Source: Catonella morbi ATCC 51271 (GTDB lineage: Bacteria > Bacillota > Clostridia > Lachnospirales > Lachnospiraceae). From it: a stretch of DNA of 64,000 bases. The position numbers and the translations under genes were made by a program. Below the pieces are notes generated by a model, which saw only the letters and a list, made by a program, of their open reading frames with translations, did no database searches and was not told the DNA's origin. Location: the NCBI RefSeq assembly GCF_000160035.2, contig NZ_KI535368.1, positions 186,001-250,000 of the forward strand. Direction: 5' to 3'. Below are positions 33,919-43,536 of the stretch, piece after piece. Position 1 is the stretch's first letter. The number at the start of each line of letters is the position of its first letter.

Positions 33919-35673
33919 ATGAAAAATAAAAAAACAAAGGTGATTAGCTTGTTGTTAGAGTATGCAGGCAATAAAAAAACAGAATTATATAAATCGGTTA
34001 TTTTAGCAATTCTGGGTGAGTTATTCGGTATGATTCCTTTTCTTGTAATCGCTAAATTGATAGAAAAAATATATCTGTCAGAAGTTACATTCCAAATAGC
34101 TTTAAAAATGACTTTAATTGCTTTGGCAGGGGAGATATTAAAGGGGATTTTTACATATTATTCAACTATTACTTCACATAAAGCCACATATAATATTCTA
34201 AAAAATATAAGGAGTAAAATTGCGGAAAAAATGCTGAAAGTGCCTATGGGTGTAATAATTGATACTCCGATAGGTAAGTTTAAGAACTTGATGGTAGATA
34301 CGGTATCGAAGCTTGAAGATTCAATGGCTCATTTTATGCCTGAGATAAGCTCGAGTTTAATATCCCCCATCCTTTTTCTGGTCTTAATTTTTGTATTGGA
34401 TTATAGAATGGGATTTGCCTCCTTACTGACTATTCCTCTTGGAATGCTAGGCTATATAGGGATGATGAAAGATTACGAAACAAGAAGTAAGATATATACA
34501 ACGGCACAGAATAATATGAACAGCACTTTGGTAGAGTATGTAAACGGAATCGAAATTATAAAGGCATTTAATCACAGTGTTTCTTCCTATGGGAAATTTA
34601 TAGATGCAATCAATTTTTTTCATGACAGTACGTTGAGCTGGTGGAAGCAAAGCTGGTTATGGGCTGCTTTTGTTCAGGCAGTTATGCCGTCAACCTTGCT
34701 TGGAACCTTACCGGTGGGAGCTTATTTATATATGCAATCTTCGATTTCCTTATCACATTTTATTGTTTGTATTATTCTACCTATTGGCTTTATTGCTCAT
34801 CTGATGAAAATAGGAACTTACTCTGAGCAGTTTGATATGGTTAGGGCAAATTTGGGGATGATAGAAGATTTTTTATCAAAAGAGGAGTTATCAAGACCGG
34901 AAGAAAGAGTGAAGTTTGATAATACAGTATTTCGTTTTGAAGATGTAAGCTTTGCCTATAATACAGATAACTTTGTATTAAAGAATATCAGTTTTGATAT
35001 AGAGCCTCATTCCGTAACAGCAATTGTAGGAAGTTCGGGCTCGGGAAAATCTACTATTGCCAAGTTAATGGCAGGATTTTGGGATGCAGGTAAAGGTAAA
35101 ATATATTATGGTGGGCAAAATATATCGGAAATTCCGTTTGAACAGCTTTGTGAGGAGATAAGCTATGTTTCTCAGGATAATTTTCTCTTTAATACAACTA
35201 TAAAGGAAAATATTCGTTTAGGAAATCCTGAAGCAAGTGATGAAGAAATTATTGAAGCGGCAAAAGCAGCATCCTGTCATCAGTTTATTACGGAGCTAAA
35301 GGATGCTTATGATACAAGAGTCGGTGACGGAGGAGGGGAACTCTCAGGAGGAGAAAGACAAAGAATTACTATAGCCAGAGCAATGCTGAAGCAATCCAAA
35401 GTTATAATTTTAGACGAGGCAACAGCCTTTGCAGACCCGGAAAATGAATACTTGATTCAAAGAGCAATCCATAATCTTGTACAAGGTAAAACACTCATTG
35501 TCGTTGCGCACAGGCTTTCTACAATTATACAGGCAGATAAGATTATGGTTATGAAGAATGGAGAGATTGTGCAAAGCGGAAGCCATAGCGAGCTGGTAAA
35601 TCAAGACGGAGAATATATGTCATTATGGAAAAACTATATAGACAGCATAGATGAGGATAGGGAGGTGAAATAG
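33919..35673 (+). CDS. Half-size ABC transporter, module 1 subunit A
   Basis: 584 residues. An exporter-type six-helix membrane domain (about 20-310) is fused to an ATPase domain (about 335-570) with GSSGSGKST, LSGGERQRI, VIILDEATAFADPE and VAHRLSTI. All catalytic motifs are intact. It forms a heterodimer with the next gene. Although exporter-like in fold, this pairing with an ECF importer resembles YbtPQ/IrtAB siderophore importers, so direction is unproven. AGGGGAA precedes the ATG. DNA from here to 40.2 kb looks more A+T-rich than the flanks. Confidence 0.88.
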   Translation: MKNKKTKVISLLLEYAGNKKTELYKSVILAILGELFGMIPFLVIAKLIEKIYLSEVTFQIALKMTLIALAGEILKGIFTYYSTITSHKATYNILKNIRSKIAEKMLKVPMGVIIDTPIGKFKNLMVDTVSKLEDSMAHFMPEISSSLISPILFLVLIFVLDYRMGFASLLTIPLGMLGYIGMMKDYETRSKIYTTAQNNMNSTLVEYVNGIEIIKAFNHSVSSYGKFIDAINFFHDSTLSWWKQSWLWAAFVQAVMPSTLLGTLPVGAYLYMQSSISLSHFIVCIILPIGFIAHLMKIGTYSEQFDMVRANLGMIEDFLSKEELSRPEERVKFDNTVFRFEDVSFAYNTDNFVLKNISFDIEPHSVTAIVGSSGSGKSTIAKLMAGFWDAGKGKIYYGGQNISEIPFEQLCEEISYVSQDNFLFNTTIKENIRLGNPEASDEEIIEAAKAASCHQFITELKDAYDTRVGDGGGELSGGERQRITIARAMLKQSKVIILDEATAFADPENEYLIQRAIHNLVQGKTLIVVAHRLSTIIQADKIMVMKNGEIVQSGSHSELVNQDGEYMSLWKNYIDSIDEDREVK

Positions 35674-37398
35674 GTGTTTACGATTGTAAAAAGAATATTG
35701 AAAATATCAGGACGCTATCGTTCTAATATTATCTTAGGACTTATCTTTGGGGCATTAAAGTCTGTATCCGCATCTTTTATGTTATTTGCTGTTCTGCTCA
35801 TCATGCTTAAACTTGAAAAAATGAATCCGGAGATTATTCTGCAGGCAGTACTAATTATAATTTTCAGCATTTTAGGGAGATTTTTGTTTCAGTATCTTTG
35901 TGACAGAAATTTAAGTGCTTCCGGATATGAGATTTTTAGAGATAAGAGAATTGAAATAGGAGAAAAATTGAAGAAAGCTCCTATGGGTTATTTTTCGGAA
36001 AATAATTTAGGCACAATCCAAACTGTGTTGACAACCACAATTTCTGACTTAGAGGGTATGTCAATGTTAGCAATGAATTTCATTGTGGGCGGTTTTTTTC
36101 ATGCTTTTAGTATGACGGTGATGTTACTGATTTTTTGCTTCCCCGTAGGCTTGATTTCTTTAGTTGTTATCTTCCTTGGAGCGATTATACTTCAAATTAT
36201 TGCCAAAAGGGCAGAAAAATACACACCTGTTTTACAAAAATCTCAAGAAGATTTGGTTACACATTCTATAGAATACATCAGAGGTATATCTGTTCTGCGT
36301 TCATTTAAAAAGGGAAAAGAGGGTAAGAGTAAAGTTGAGGAAGCATTTAGAAAAAAATGTGATGCAGATATTGAAGTTACACAAGCTACTGCCTTCGTTA
36401 TGAAGCTTTATGAGATGCTTTTCAAAGTGGCAAGCTGTGTTTTGGTATTAGCTTCGGTTATATTATATCTGAACAATAGTATCCCGCTTTCTTATTCTCT
36501 GATGTTTATTGTATCCGCATTTTTAATATTTCTGGAGCTTGAACTGGTTAACAATGGAGCTTTTTTAAGCAGACTTCTGGCAACACAGTTAGATAGGCTG
36601 GATTATATTTCTGATATTCCTTCTTTAGATGAAAATGGGAAAGAGATAGCTCTTTCATCCTATGATATAGAGTTTAGAGGAGTTGATTTTGGATATAACG
36701 AGAGGAAAATTCTGGAAAATATAAATCTGAAGGTGAAATCAAAAAGCAGTCTGGCCATTGTAGGTGTTTCAGGCTCAGGGAAGACAACACTTTGCAATTT
36801 GATGGCAAGGTTTTGGGATGTACAAAAGGGAGAAGTTCTGATTGGAGGGCATAATGTAAAAGACTTTACCTATGATAACTTATTAAAAAACATCAGTATG
36901 GTTTTTCAGAAGGTATATTTATTTAATGATACCATTGAAAATAATATCAAATTCGGAAATCCCAACGCCACACAGGATGAGGTGATAGAAGCTTGTAAGA
37001 AAGCCTGCTGCCATGATTTTATAGTGAAGCTTGCAGATGGCTATAATACGGTTGTCGGAGAAGGCGGCTCAACCTTGTCAGGCGGAGAAAAACAAAGAAT
37101 ATCCATTGCAAGAGCAATCTTAAAAGATGCTCCGATCATTATTTTGGATGAGGCAACTTCGAGTGTAGATCCCGAAAATGAACATTTACTGATTAAAGCG
37201 ATTAAAGAATTAACGAAAAATAAAACTCTTATCACTATTGCCCATAGATTGTCTACAGTCAGGGAAGCTGACAAAATAATTGTTATTGATAAAGGACGGA
37301 TTGCAGAAGAAGGAAACCATGAAGAGTTAATGAAGCAAGAAGGTATATATAAACACTTTATTGAAATTAGGAAAAAATCCATTGGCTGGCAAATATAG
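35674..37398 (+). CDS. Half-size ABC transporter, module 1 subunit B
   Basis: 574 residues, membrane domain about 15-300 and ATPase about 330-565, with GVSGSGKTT, LSGGEKQRISIARA, IIILDEATSSVDPE and IAHRLSTV. The GTG start at 35674 directly abuts the stop of the first subunit and uses GGAGGTG inside it, implying translational coupling and a 1:1 heterodimer. The ATPase phrase ARFWDVQKGEVLIGG is shared with the module 2 partner at 51877, showing the pairs are paralogous. Confidence 0.88.
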   Translation: MFTIVKRILKISGRYRSNIILGLIFGALKSVSASFMLFAVLLIMLKLEKMNPEIILQAVLIIIFSILGRFLFQYLCDRNLSASGYEIFRDKRIEIGEKLKKAPMGYFSENNLGTIQTVLTTTISDLEGMSMLAMNFIVGGFFHAFSMTVMLLIFCFPVGLISLVVIFLGAIILQIIAKRAEKYTPVLQKSQEDLVTHSIEYIRGISVLRSFKKGKEGKSKVEEAFRKKCDADIEVTQATAFVMKLYEMLFKVASCVLVLASVILYLNNSIPLSYSLMFIVSAFLIFLELELVNNGAFLSRLLATQLDRLDYISDIPSLDENGKEIALSSYDIEFRGVDFGYNERKILENINLKVKSKSSLAIVGVSGSGKTTLCNLMARFWDVQKGEVLIGGHNVKDFTYDNLLKNISMVFQKVYLFNDTIENNIKFGNPNATQDEVIEACKKACCHDFIVKLADGYNTVVGEGGSTLSGGEKQRISIARAILKDAPIIILDEATSSVDPENEHLLIKAIKELTKNKTLITIAHRLSTVREADKIIVIDKGRIAEEGNHEELMKQEGIYKHFIEIRKKSIGWQI

Positions 37399-37406
37399 GT
37401 GATGAA

Positions 37407-38894
37407 ATGGAAAAAACAGTTATTGACTTAGATAATGTAAGTTTTAGTTATGGGGGACAAGCAGAAGGGTGCATAAAAAATATAAATCTTAAAATAAAAG
37501 AAGGTGAATTTGTCTTATTAACAGGGCAGTCCGGCTCAGGGAAAACAACAATTATAAGGTTGATAAATGGATTGATTCCACATTTTTTTGAGGGAAATTT
37601 GTCAGGGCAGGTGAAAATATTAGGCGCAGACACGAAAACAACTTCTCCGGGCGAACTTGGCAGAAATGTCGCATCTATATTTCAAAATCCCGGAAATCAG
37701 TTTTTTGCAACAGACAGTACCTCTGAAGCAGCATTTGCCTGTGAAAATTATGGTATTGAAAGAGAACTGATTAAAAAGAGAGTTAAAGATGCTTTTAAAA
37801 CCTTTAGTTCTGAAAAACTTATGAACAGGGATATGTTTTCTCTATCAAGCGGCGAGAAACAAAAAATTGCAATTATTGCCGCAAAAACTCTAAATCCTAA
37901 AATTTATGTGTTTGATGAACCATCGGCAAATCTGGATATCCACTCTGTTACGGAATTAAAAGAACTTATGAAGAAGTTAAAGGAAGCAGGACACACAGTA
38001 GTTATTTCCGAACATAGACTATTTTATCTGAGAGATTTATGTGACAGGTGTCTGATAGTAAACAACGGTGAAATAGTTAAAGAATTATTTGAAAATGATA
38101 TTAAAAATATTGATGAAAATGATTTGGAAAAATATAATCTTAGAACGTTTGATTTAGAAAAAATAATATTTAAGCCGGAGAGTAAAGCGGACGAAGATGA
38201 TAAAAAAACTGATTTTGAAATTAGAAATTTATCATTTTCGTATGATGCTTCATATCCGATTTTACAAGCTTGCAATTTAAAAGGCAGCTATGGAGAAACA
38301 ATAGCTATTATTGGGTATAATGGCACAGGTAAAACTACGTTGGGTAAAATTATTTCAGGATTGTTAAAAAATGAGGATGGAGAATTTTATTTTGAGGGTA
38401 GATATGTAAAACAGAAGGATTTGTATAAAAGTGTGTATTTTGTAATGCAGGATGCGGATTATCAATTATATTCAGATTCGGTTATATCAGAGTTAAATCT
38501 AAGCGGTGGATTTTCTGTGAAAAGGAAGGATGAAGAACTTGAAAATATAATGAAATTATTGAATATTTTTGAACTGAAGGAATGTCATCCTCAGGCTCTT
38601 TCGGGGGGACAAAAACAGAGGGTGACAATTGCAGCGGCGATTGCTTCCAATAAAAGAGTTATTGTTTTTGATGAGCCAACCTCAGGACTTGACTATAATA
38701 ATATGAAAGCAGTTTCGGAGGCAATAAATACTATTCGTAAAAATAAGGTGATGAATTTTGTGATTTCTCACGATTTGGAATTTTTAAGCAGAGTCGCTAC
38801 AAAAGCCGTATTTATCGAGGAAGGAAAAGTGAGTAAAACTATTCCTATAAAAAATAACGAAGATTTTGAGTTAATTAAAAGATTTTTACTGTAA
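37407..38894 (+). CDS. ECF transporter ATPase with two fused ABC domains, module 1
   Basis: 495 residues with two complete cassettes. The first (about 5-235) has TGQSGSGKTT, LSSGEKQKIA and VFDEPSANLD. The second (about 270-490) has IGYNGTGKTT, LSGGQKQRVT and VFDEPTSGLD. This EcfA-EcfA' fusion of the CbiO type powers an energy-coupling-factor importer together with the EcfT and S genes that follow. It starts 8 bp after the ABC pair with AGGTGA as ribosome site. Confidence 0.88.
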   Translation: MEKTVIDLDNVSFSYGGQAEGCIKNINLKIKEGEFVLLTGQSGSGKTTIIRLINGLIPHFFEGNLSGQVKILGADTKTTSPGELGRNVASIFQNPGNQFFATDSTSEAAFACENYGIERELIKKRVKDAFKTFSSEKLMNRDMFSLSSGEKQKIAIIAAKTLNPKIYVFDEPSANLDIHSVTELKELMKKLKEAGHTVVISEHRLFYLRDLCDRCLIVNNGEIVKELFENDIKNIDENDLEKYNLRTFDLEKIIFKPESKADEDDKKTDFEIRNLSFSYDASYPILQACNLKGSYGETIAIIGYNGTGKTTLGKIISGLLKNEDGEFYFEGRYVKQKDLYKSVYFVMQDADYQLYSDSVISELNLSGGFSVKRKDEELENIMKLLNIFELKECHPQALSGGQKQRVTIAAAIASNKRVIVFDEPTSGLDYNNMKAVSEAINTIRKNKVMNFVISHDLEFLSRVATKAVFIEEGKVSKTIPIKNNEDFELIKRFLL

Positions 38895-38910
38895 AAAGAG
38901 GTTGAGAAAT

Positions 38911-39612
38911 ATGCTTAAATCTTGTAAACAGCATGGTATAAGATATGATCCGAGAATTAAGTTGTTGCAAGTTCTTTTGGTTGGAGTTCTGGTTTTTGTA
39001 TTACCGGGGAAAAAATATGAATTACTGTTATTTTTCTCAGTCTTTGTATTTGCAATGCTTAGCGGGATGTATAAAACAAGTATGAAATTTTTGCTTTTTT
39101 ATGGGGGCTTATTTCTTGTAGCGGAAGTCAGTCCGTTGTTTATTGCAACGACTATACATTATTTTGTTTTATGTTTTACAACAATAGTGTTTGCTGCTTT
39201 GAATCTGACCGGAACTACTAAGATTTCAGAACTGCTCGCAGCTCTTCATAATATGAAAATTCCATATTATATCAATATTCCTTTGGCTGTAATACTGCGA
39301 TTTTTCCCTACACTTAAACAGGATATCATTTGTATAAAGCAATGTATCAAGACAAGAGGAATAGATATTTCTATTCCGGGGATATTAAAACATCCAGTTA
39401 AAATTTATGAAATGATGCTGATACCAATATTAATGAGGATGTTATCTGCTGCAACAGAATTGTCGGCATCTGTTGAGACAAGGGGGCTGGGTGTCAAATG
39501 CAAAAAAACAAGCTATGAGGAGTTGAGTTTTGGAATATTTGATATGCTGTTGTTGATAGCCATGATAATGTTTTATGTAGTTATAGTCGTTATGAAAATT
39601 AATAATTATTAA
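38911..39612 (+). CDS. ECF transporter transmembrane protein EcfT/CbiQ, module 1
   Basis: 233 residues, four to six hydrophobic segments, and the two coupling-helix motifs of EcfT proteins, here as KTRGIDI and ETRGLGV, which contact the ATPase. It connects ATP hydrolysis to the S component. The ATG at 38911 lies 9 bases after AAGAGG; an in-frame TTG at 38902 overlaps that site. The hairpin AACCCAA-TAAT-TTGGGTT (39613-39630) directly follows the stop and may adjust expression of the next gene. Confidence 0.85.
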   Translation: MLKSCKQHGIRYDPRIKLLQVLLVGVLVFVLPGKKYELLLFFSVFVFAMLSGMYKTSMKFLLFYGGLFLVAEVSPLFIATTIHYFVLCFTTIVFAALNLTGTTKISELLAALHNMKIPYYINIPLAVILRFFPTLKQDIICIKQCIKTRGIDISIPGILKHPVKIYEMMLIPILMRMLSAATELSASVETRGLGVKCKKTSYEELSFGIFDMLLLIAMIMFYVVIVVMKINNY

Positions 39613-39652
39613 AACCCAATAATTTGGGTTAAATTTCCGGGAGGGTTTAACA

Positions 39653-40234
39653 ATGGAAGAATCAAAGAAGTTTCAAATTAAAGATTTGATTATAACAGCA
39701 CTGATGGTCTTATGCTCGCAGCTTATATACAGAGTGCTATCCTTTATGTTTGTATCTCCGTATACAATGCTTTTAGTGGTACCTGTTTGGGCTATTGCGG
39801 GAGCAATTACTTATTTTTTAGTGCCTGCTAAAACTAAAAATCCATGGATGATATTACTCTTTTGTGTACTTACAAGCCTTATAGGCTTTTATCCGCCATA
39901 TATAATAAGTTGTATTGTCGGTGGAGTTTTCGCAATGCTTACAGCAAAAATAAAGGGAGTATTAAATTATAAAGGATTGACTGTCGGTTATATGATATTT
40001 TGTGTTCTGGCAGGTTTTGGAGGGATGTACGTACCATTCTTATTTTATGCAGAGCAGACAATTAATTCTTATAAGGAAATGTTTGGAGATAAATATTTAG
40101 TTATGTTAAATAAAATAGTTTCACCTATAACAACAGTAACAATGCTTATTATTATAGCTATCTGCGCCTTTATCGGCGGAATCGTTTCAAAGAAACTTCT
40201 TAAAAAACATTTTGAAAAATCAGGGATGATTTAA
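39653..40234 (+). CDS. MptD-family ECF substrate-binding (S) component, module 1
   Basis: 193 residues, about five or six hydrophobic helices. It ends in KKLLKKHFEKSGMI, a tail also found in the S components at 54234 and 61656. It matches the MptD/Trep_Strep-type membrane proteins predicted to be ECF S subunits; their substrates are not established. The S component alone sets specificity, so the three paralogues probably bind related but different molecules. GGGAGGG precedes the ATG. Confidence 0.75.
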   Translation: MEESKKFQIKDLIITALMVLCSQLIYRVLSFMFVSPYTMLLVVPVWAIAGAITYFLVPAKTKNPWMILLFCVLTSLIGFYPPYIISCIVGGVFAMLTAKIKGVLNYKGLTVGYMIFCVLAGFGGMYVPFLFYAEQTINSYKEMFGDKYLVMLNKIVSPITTVTMLIIIAICAFIGGIVSKKLLKKHFEKSGMI

Positions 40235-40283
40235 GATTTGCAGAAGCTTATATAAATAATTACATTCTTTCAAGTATACCGTC

Positions 40284-40311
40284 TTGATTTACAAGCTTTT
40301 TGTGCTATACT
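40284..40311 (+). promoter_or_regulatory. Promoter of hypothetical gene at 40343
   Basis: TTGATT (40284-40289), 16-bp spacer ending TGTGC (extended -10), TATACT (40306-40311). Confidence 0.6.
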
Positions 40312-40342
40312 GAAAATGAAAAAATCAAGGAGGAGGAAAGTT

Positions 40343-40840
40343 ATGAACCCAACTTTAGTAATCGCAGCATTTTTAGGTTTATGGCTGGTTCTATTTATAC
40401 CATTTATGATTTTGAATGCTAAAAGAAAGAAAAAAGCGGAATCTTTTGTAAGTGGCAACAATGATAAGGCTGTTATACATTTGTACTGTAAAAATATTAA
40501 GATTAACGGCCAAAATGTCTCTGTATTTAATCCTGTAACAGGAGAAGGCCTGGAAAAGATAGTAGCGCTTGAACCGGGCAGTTACACATTTGAAGGAATT
40601 TTTGAGACAACAGAGATAGGATTGGTAACTAACAAAAATTTGAAAACTGAGGCAGTACAGTTTAATCTTAATCTGGAAAGAGGATGTAAATATTCGGCAG
40701 CTATGTATTCATATTCCCCTGAGGATAGAAAATCCTATTATAAAGGAGAGGTAGGAGAAGAGATTTTAAGCATTCCTTTAACCCTGTATGAAGGAAGCGA
40801 GAATGTGAAGGCGTATGTCATTTGTTATAAAGAAAATTGA
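40343..40840 (+). CDS. Membrane-anchored protein of unknown function
   Basis: 165 residues. One N-terminal transmembrane helix (about 4-24) is followed by KRKKK, leaving a mostly beta-strand domain (about 40-165) probably in the cytoplasm by the positive-inside rule. Phrases such as ALEPGSYTFEGIFE and CKYSAAMYSY suggest a small Ig-like or PEGA-like fold, but no family was recognised. The start at 40343 is preferred because AAGGAGGAGG is directly upstream. Own promoter and terminator. Confidence 0.65.
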   Translation: MNPTLVIAAFLGLWLVLFIPFMILNAKRKKKAESFVSGNNDKAVIHLYCKNIKINGQNVSVFNPVTGEGLEKIVALEPGSYTFEGIFETTEIGLVTNKNLKTEAVQFNLNLERGCKYSAAMYSYSPEDRKSYYKGEVGEEILSIPLTLYEGSENVKAYVICYKEN

Positions 40841-40866
40841 TGTTTAGCTGATAAGGTTAAAAATGA

Positions 40867-40898
40867 GACAGTGAATCGTAAGGTTTGCTGTCTTTTTT
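40867..40898 (+). terminator. Rho-independent terminator
   Basis: GACAGTGAA (40867-40875) pairs, with two G-U pairs, to TTTGCTGTC (40884-40892), followed by six T. Confidence 0.8.
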
Positions 40899-41054
40899 GT
40901 TTTGAATAATGTGTTGCAATTTGCAATACATTGTTATTTAGCCGTATCTTAGAGAGTGCATTAGAAGATCCTGAGCTTGTAAAGCATTATCTTTAGTATG
41001 TAATGGCTTAGTTATGAAGGGGAAATGTTTTTTTGTTGAGCAATGTCTCTTATG
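40899..41054 (+). other. Spacer with a possible coding remnant
   Basis: No gene was recognised. Frame 40910-40996 is open and ends in codons for SRILESALEDPELVKHYL plus a stop, which looks like a decayed C-terminus. It has no start or ribosome site. Confidence 0.25.
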
Positions 41055-41110
41055 TTGACTAAAAATAAAAAATATGGTAATATACCAGTGGAATGTACCG
41101 CTGGTATATT
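41055..41110 (+). promoter_or_regulatory. tetR-2 promoter and operator (copy 1 of shared site)
   Basis: TTGACT (41055-41060), 17-bp spacer, TAATAT (41078-41083). The inverted repeat AATATACCAGTGG (41079-41091) and CCGCTGGTATATT (41098-41110), 6 bp apart, covers the -10 and the start. Nearly the same block recurs at 49958-50012. Confidence 0.85.
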
Positions 41111-41141
41111 CTGTTAATAAGAAATTTTGGAGAAATAAGAT

Positions 41142-41756
41142 ATGACTATATCAGAAACACAGAGAAAGATATTGGAAGTGGGCAAAAAAGAGTTTTTAGA
41201 TAAGGGATTTAAAGACGCTTCACTCAGAAAAATAGTAGCGGAAGCAGGTTTTACCAAAGGAGCATTTTACGGATACTACCCGGATAAAGCAGCCTTATTT
41301 GAAGCACTTGTATCAGAAGCGGCTGAAGGACTGGTTTCCATGTTTAAGAATGCACAGGAGGCTCATTTTGAGCTTATCTCTGATGATAAAACAGCTGACA
41401 GCAGAGAGCTGTCAACTGAATATTTGAGATATTTTATAAATTATGTATATGACCATTTTGAAGAATTTAAGCTTGTTATATGCTGCGCAGAAGGCACAAA
41501 ATATGTTAATTATATTCACGATTTGGTGGAGCTTGATGTGGAGCGTACCGAAAAGTACTATCAGATGCTAAGAGAAAATGGGAAGATTGAAGGTGAGGTA
41601 AGTAAAGAACTGCATCACATGATTACAAGTGCATACTTTACCGCAGCCTTTGAAACAGTAGTGCATGACATGCCGAGGGAGCAGGCACTTGGTTATATAG
41701 AGGAACTTGCGGTTTTCTTTAATTCCGGCTGGGACGGACTTTTAAGGCTTTTATGA
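41142..41756 (+). CDS. TetR/AcrR-family regulator, module 2
   Basis: 204 residues. Helix-turn-helix: LRKIVAEAGFTKGAFYGYYPDK near residues 26-47, then ALFEALV. The ligand domain has FKLVICCAEGTKYVNYI, closely like FILLIKCSAGTKY-type sequence in the TetR at 60975, so these two are near paralogues. It sits behind a palindrome that recurs at the promoter of the ABC/ECF operon at 50117, 9 kb away, so it very likely controls that operon as well as itself. The sensor/response-regulator genes follow it by about 120 bp. Confidence 0.9.
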   Translation: MTISETQRKILEVGKKEFLDKGFKDASLRKIVAEAGFTKGAFYGYYPDKAALFEALVSEAAEGLVSMFKNAQEAHFELISDDKTADSRELSTEYLRYFINYVYDHFEEFKLVICCAEGTKYVNYIHDLVELDVERTEKYYQMLRENGKIEGEVSKELHHMITSAYFTAAFETVVHDMPREQALGYIEELAVFFNSGWDGLLRLL

Positions 41757-41762
41757 CATAGG

Positions 41763-41862
41763 TTGCCTTTTCATTTGCCGAAACTATGCTATCGTAAAAT
41801 AACAAAATTTATGATATGATATATAAAAAATATTTATCGGTATTAAATAAATGAAAAGGCAA
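41763..41862 (+). repeat. 14-bp perfect inverted repeat spanning tetR-2/sensor spacer
   Basis: TTGCCTTTTCATTT (41763-41776) and AAATGAAAAGGCAA (41849-41862) are exact complements. The second arm ends directly at the ribosome site (AGGGGG) of the sensor gene. In RNA this would fold a 72-base loop and could mask translation. Confidence 0.55.
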
Positions 41863-41874
41863 AGGGGGAAGCCT

Positions 41875-43536
41875 ATGAATGAAAGGGGAAGGGAGCTTAG
41901 AAGAGACCTTGCAGTGATATTTATTGTTATGGCTGTTTCACTTTTTCGTCCATCTGAACTTTTGGGGATAAGTACGTTTACAAAGACTGTGCTGGCTAAT
42001 ATCAAACCTTTTGTTTATATAGGACTGTTCTTAGTTTGGAGTGCTATGGTTAAGCGGAGTATTATAAATAAATATTTGCGTGACTACCTTCTTGCTGTTG
42101 CCTATAGTGGAGTATTCTGGGTACTTATAAGGACAATAAAATTTGAAATGACTATAAGAGGAGATAGGTTAAATTTCTTTCTTCAATATGTTTATTATAT
42201 TCCGGTAATACTGATTCCGACTTTCACTTTGTTTTCAGCCTTGCATACAAGAAGGGGTGAGAATTACAGGATACCGAAAGCACTGCTTATCCCTGTATTA
42301 TGTATTTCAATTACACTTATTTTGCTTGTGCTTACCAATGATGGGCATCACTTCTTTTATGGTTTGAAAAATGGAGTGTTTTCAGTTTGGGAATATAGTT
42401 ACGGAATTGTGTATTATATTATTTTAATATGGATAACCCTGCTTATTACAATAGCTATATTTCTTATACTAATCAGAGCGAAGCTTCCGAACAGAAAGTT
42501 CACAGTAGTAAAACCTTTTATTATAATCACCGTAATTGTGATTTATTTTCTTTTGGAGCGTATATTTCCCAGAATATGGGAATATTTTTCAAGCGACTGG
42601 GCATCTTTTACTTCATTAGCTTTCATAGCTATTTTAGATTCCTGTATAACAACAGGCATGATACCTGCCAATACAGATTATGAAAAGCTGTTTCGTGCAC
42701 TTAATCTTGAGATGATTATAGCCGATGACATGGGGAAACCATGTTTTGTAACTGCCGGAGTATATGCACCTTATATCATACCTTCTTATGCTGAAAGTGA
42801 TATTTCGGAACATAACACCATATTAAAAACATACCGTCTTAATCCTGGGATGGCGGTTTGGAAAGAAGATACATCTAAGGTTACAAGGCTTATAAAAAGG
42901 CTTCAGGACAATAGAAACGAGCTTTCATCAAAGAATGAGTTAGACAGAGAAAATGTCAATACAAAACTGGCAATACAGAAGGCACAGGAAAATAACAGAC
43001 TTTTTGATTTGTCGCAGCAAGCGACAAAGAAGCAAAATGAGGCACTTGACGATATTCTTGAAGCTTATTCCAAGGAAAAAGAGAAAGAAAAAAAGAAAGC
43101 TCTGCTTGCTAAAGCAGCGGTCTTAGGTGCCTTTATAAAACGAAGAGGAAATCTGGTCTTTGCAGCGGAGAAATACGGGAATATAAGTTCAGGCGAGCTT
43201 AAACTCTGCTTTCACGAATCTATTAGAAATATAGAACTTACAGGAGCAGACTGTTTTTTGGATTTTCACCTTACTGAAGATAAAAGAATTGGTATGAGTA
43301 CTGCATGTCTGCTATATGAAATCTTTGAGACAGTTGTAGAAAACTGTATTGATGACTTTGGTTCTGTTTTTGTGCGTATAAATGAAGAAGAGAAGAGACT
43401 TTCGGCATTTATAAGCATAGGTACAAACAGGCACCTTAAGGAAGGAAGTCTTCCATTTTATGTTTTAGCGGATAGTGATAATGGCTCTTTAAATATAAGT
43501 TTTTCTCTTCCCACAGAAGGAGGTGAAGAACTATGA
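41875..43536 (+). CDS. Multi-span membrane sensor with kinase-like C-terminus
   Basis: 553 residues. Seven or so hydrophobic helices (about 10-250) resemble the N-terminal 7TM sensor region of histidine kinases. A soluble part (260-390) ends in a Lys/Glu-rich helix. The C-terminal region (about 400-545) has an HATPase-like N-box analogue (YEIFETVVENCIDDFGS), but no clear phosphoacceptor His box or G box was found. It overlaps the next kinase gene by 4 bp, so it probably senses while its partner phosphorylates. Start at 41875, behind AAAGGGGG. Confidence 0.65.
   Translation: MNERGRELRRDLAVIFIVMAVSLFRPSELLGISTFTKTVLANIKPFVYIGLFLVWSAMVKRSIINKYLRDYLLAVAYSGVFWVLIRTIKFEMTIRGDRLNFFLQYVYYIPVILIPTFTLFSALHTRRGENYRIPKALLIPVLCISITLILLVLTNDGHHFFYGLKNGVFSVWEYSYGIVYYIILIWITLLITIAIFLILIRAKLPNRKFTVVKPFIIITVIVIYFLLERIFPRIWEYFSSDWASFTSLAFIAILDSCITTGMIPANTDYEKLFRALNLEMIIADDMGKPCFVTAGVYAPYIIPSYAESDISEHNTILKTYRLNPGMAVWKEDTSKVTRLIKRLQDNRNELSSKNELDRENVNTKLAIQKAQENNRLFDLSQQATKKQNEALDDILEAYSKEKEKEKKKALLAKAAVLGAFIKRRGNLVFAAEKYGNISSGELKLCFHESIRNIELTGADCFLDFHLTEDKRIGMSTACLLYEIFETVVENCIDDFGSVFVRINEEEKRLSAFISIGTNRHLKEGSLPFYVLADSDNGSLNISFSLPTEGGEEL

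Noticed and set aside
33919-37398. Calling the half-size ABC pairs multidrug exporters
   Set aside because: Fold and motifs allow it, but the consistent linkage to ECF import genes argues against a confident exporter label; direction is left open.
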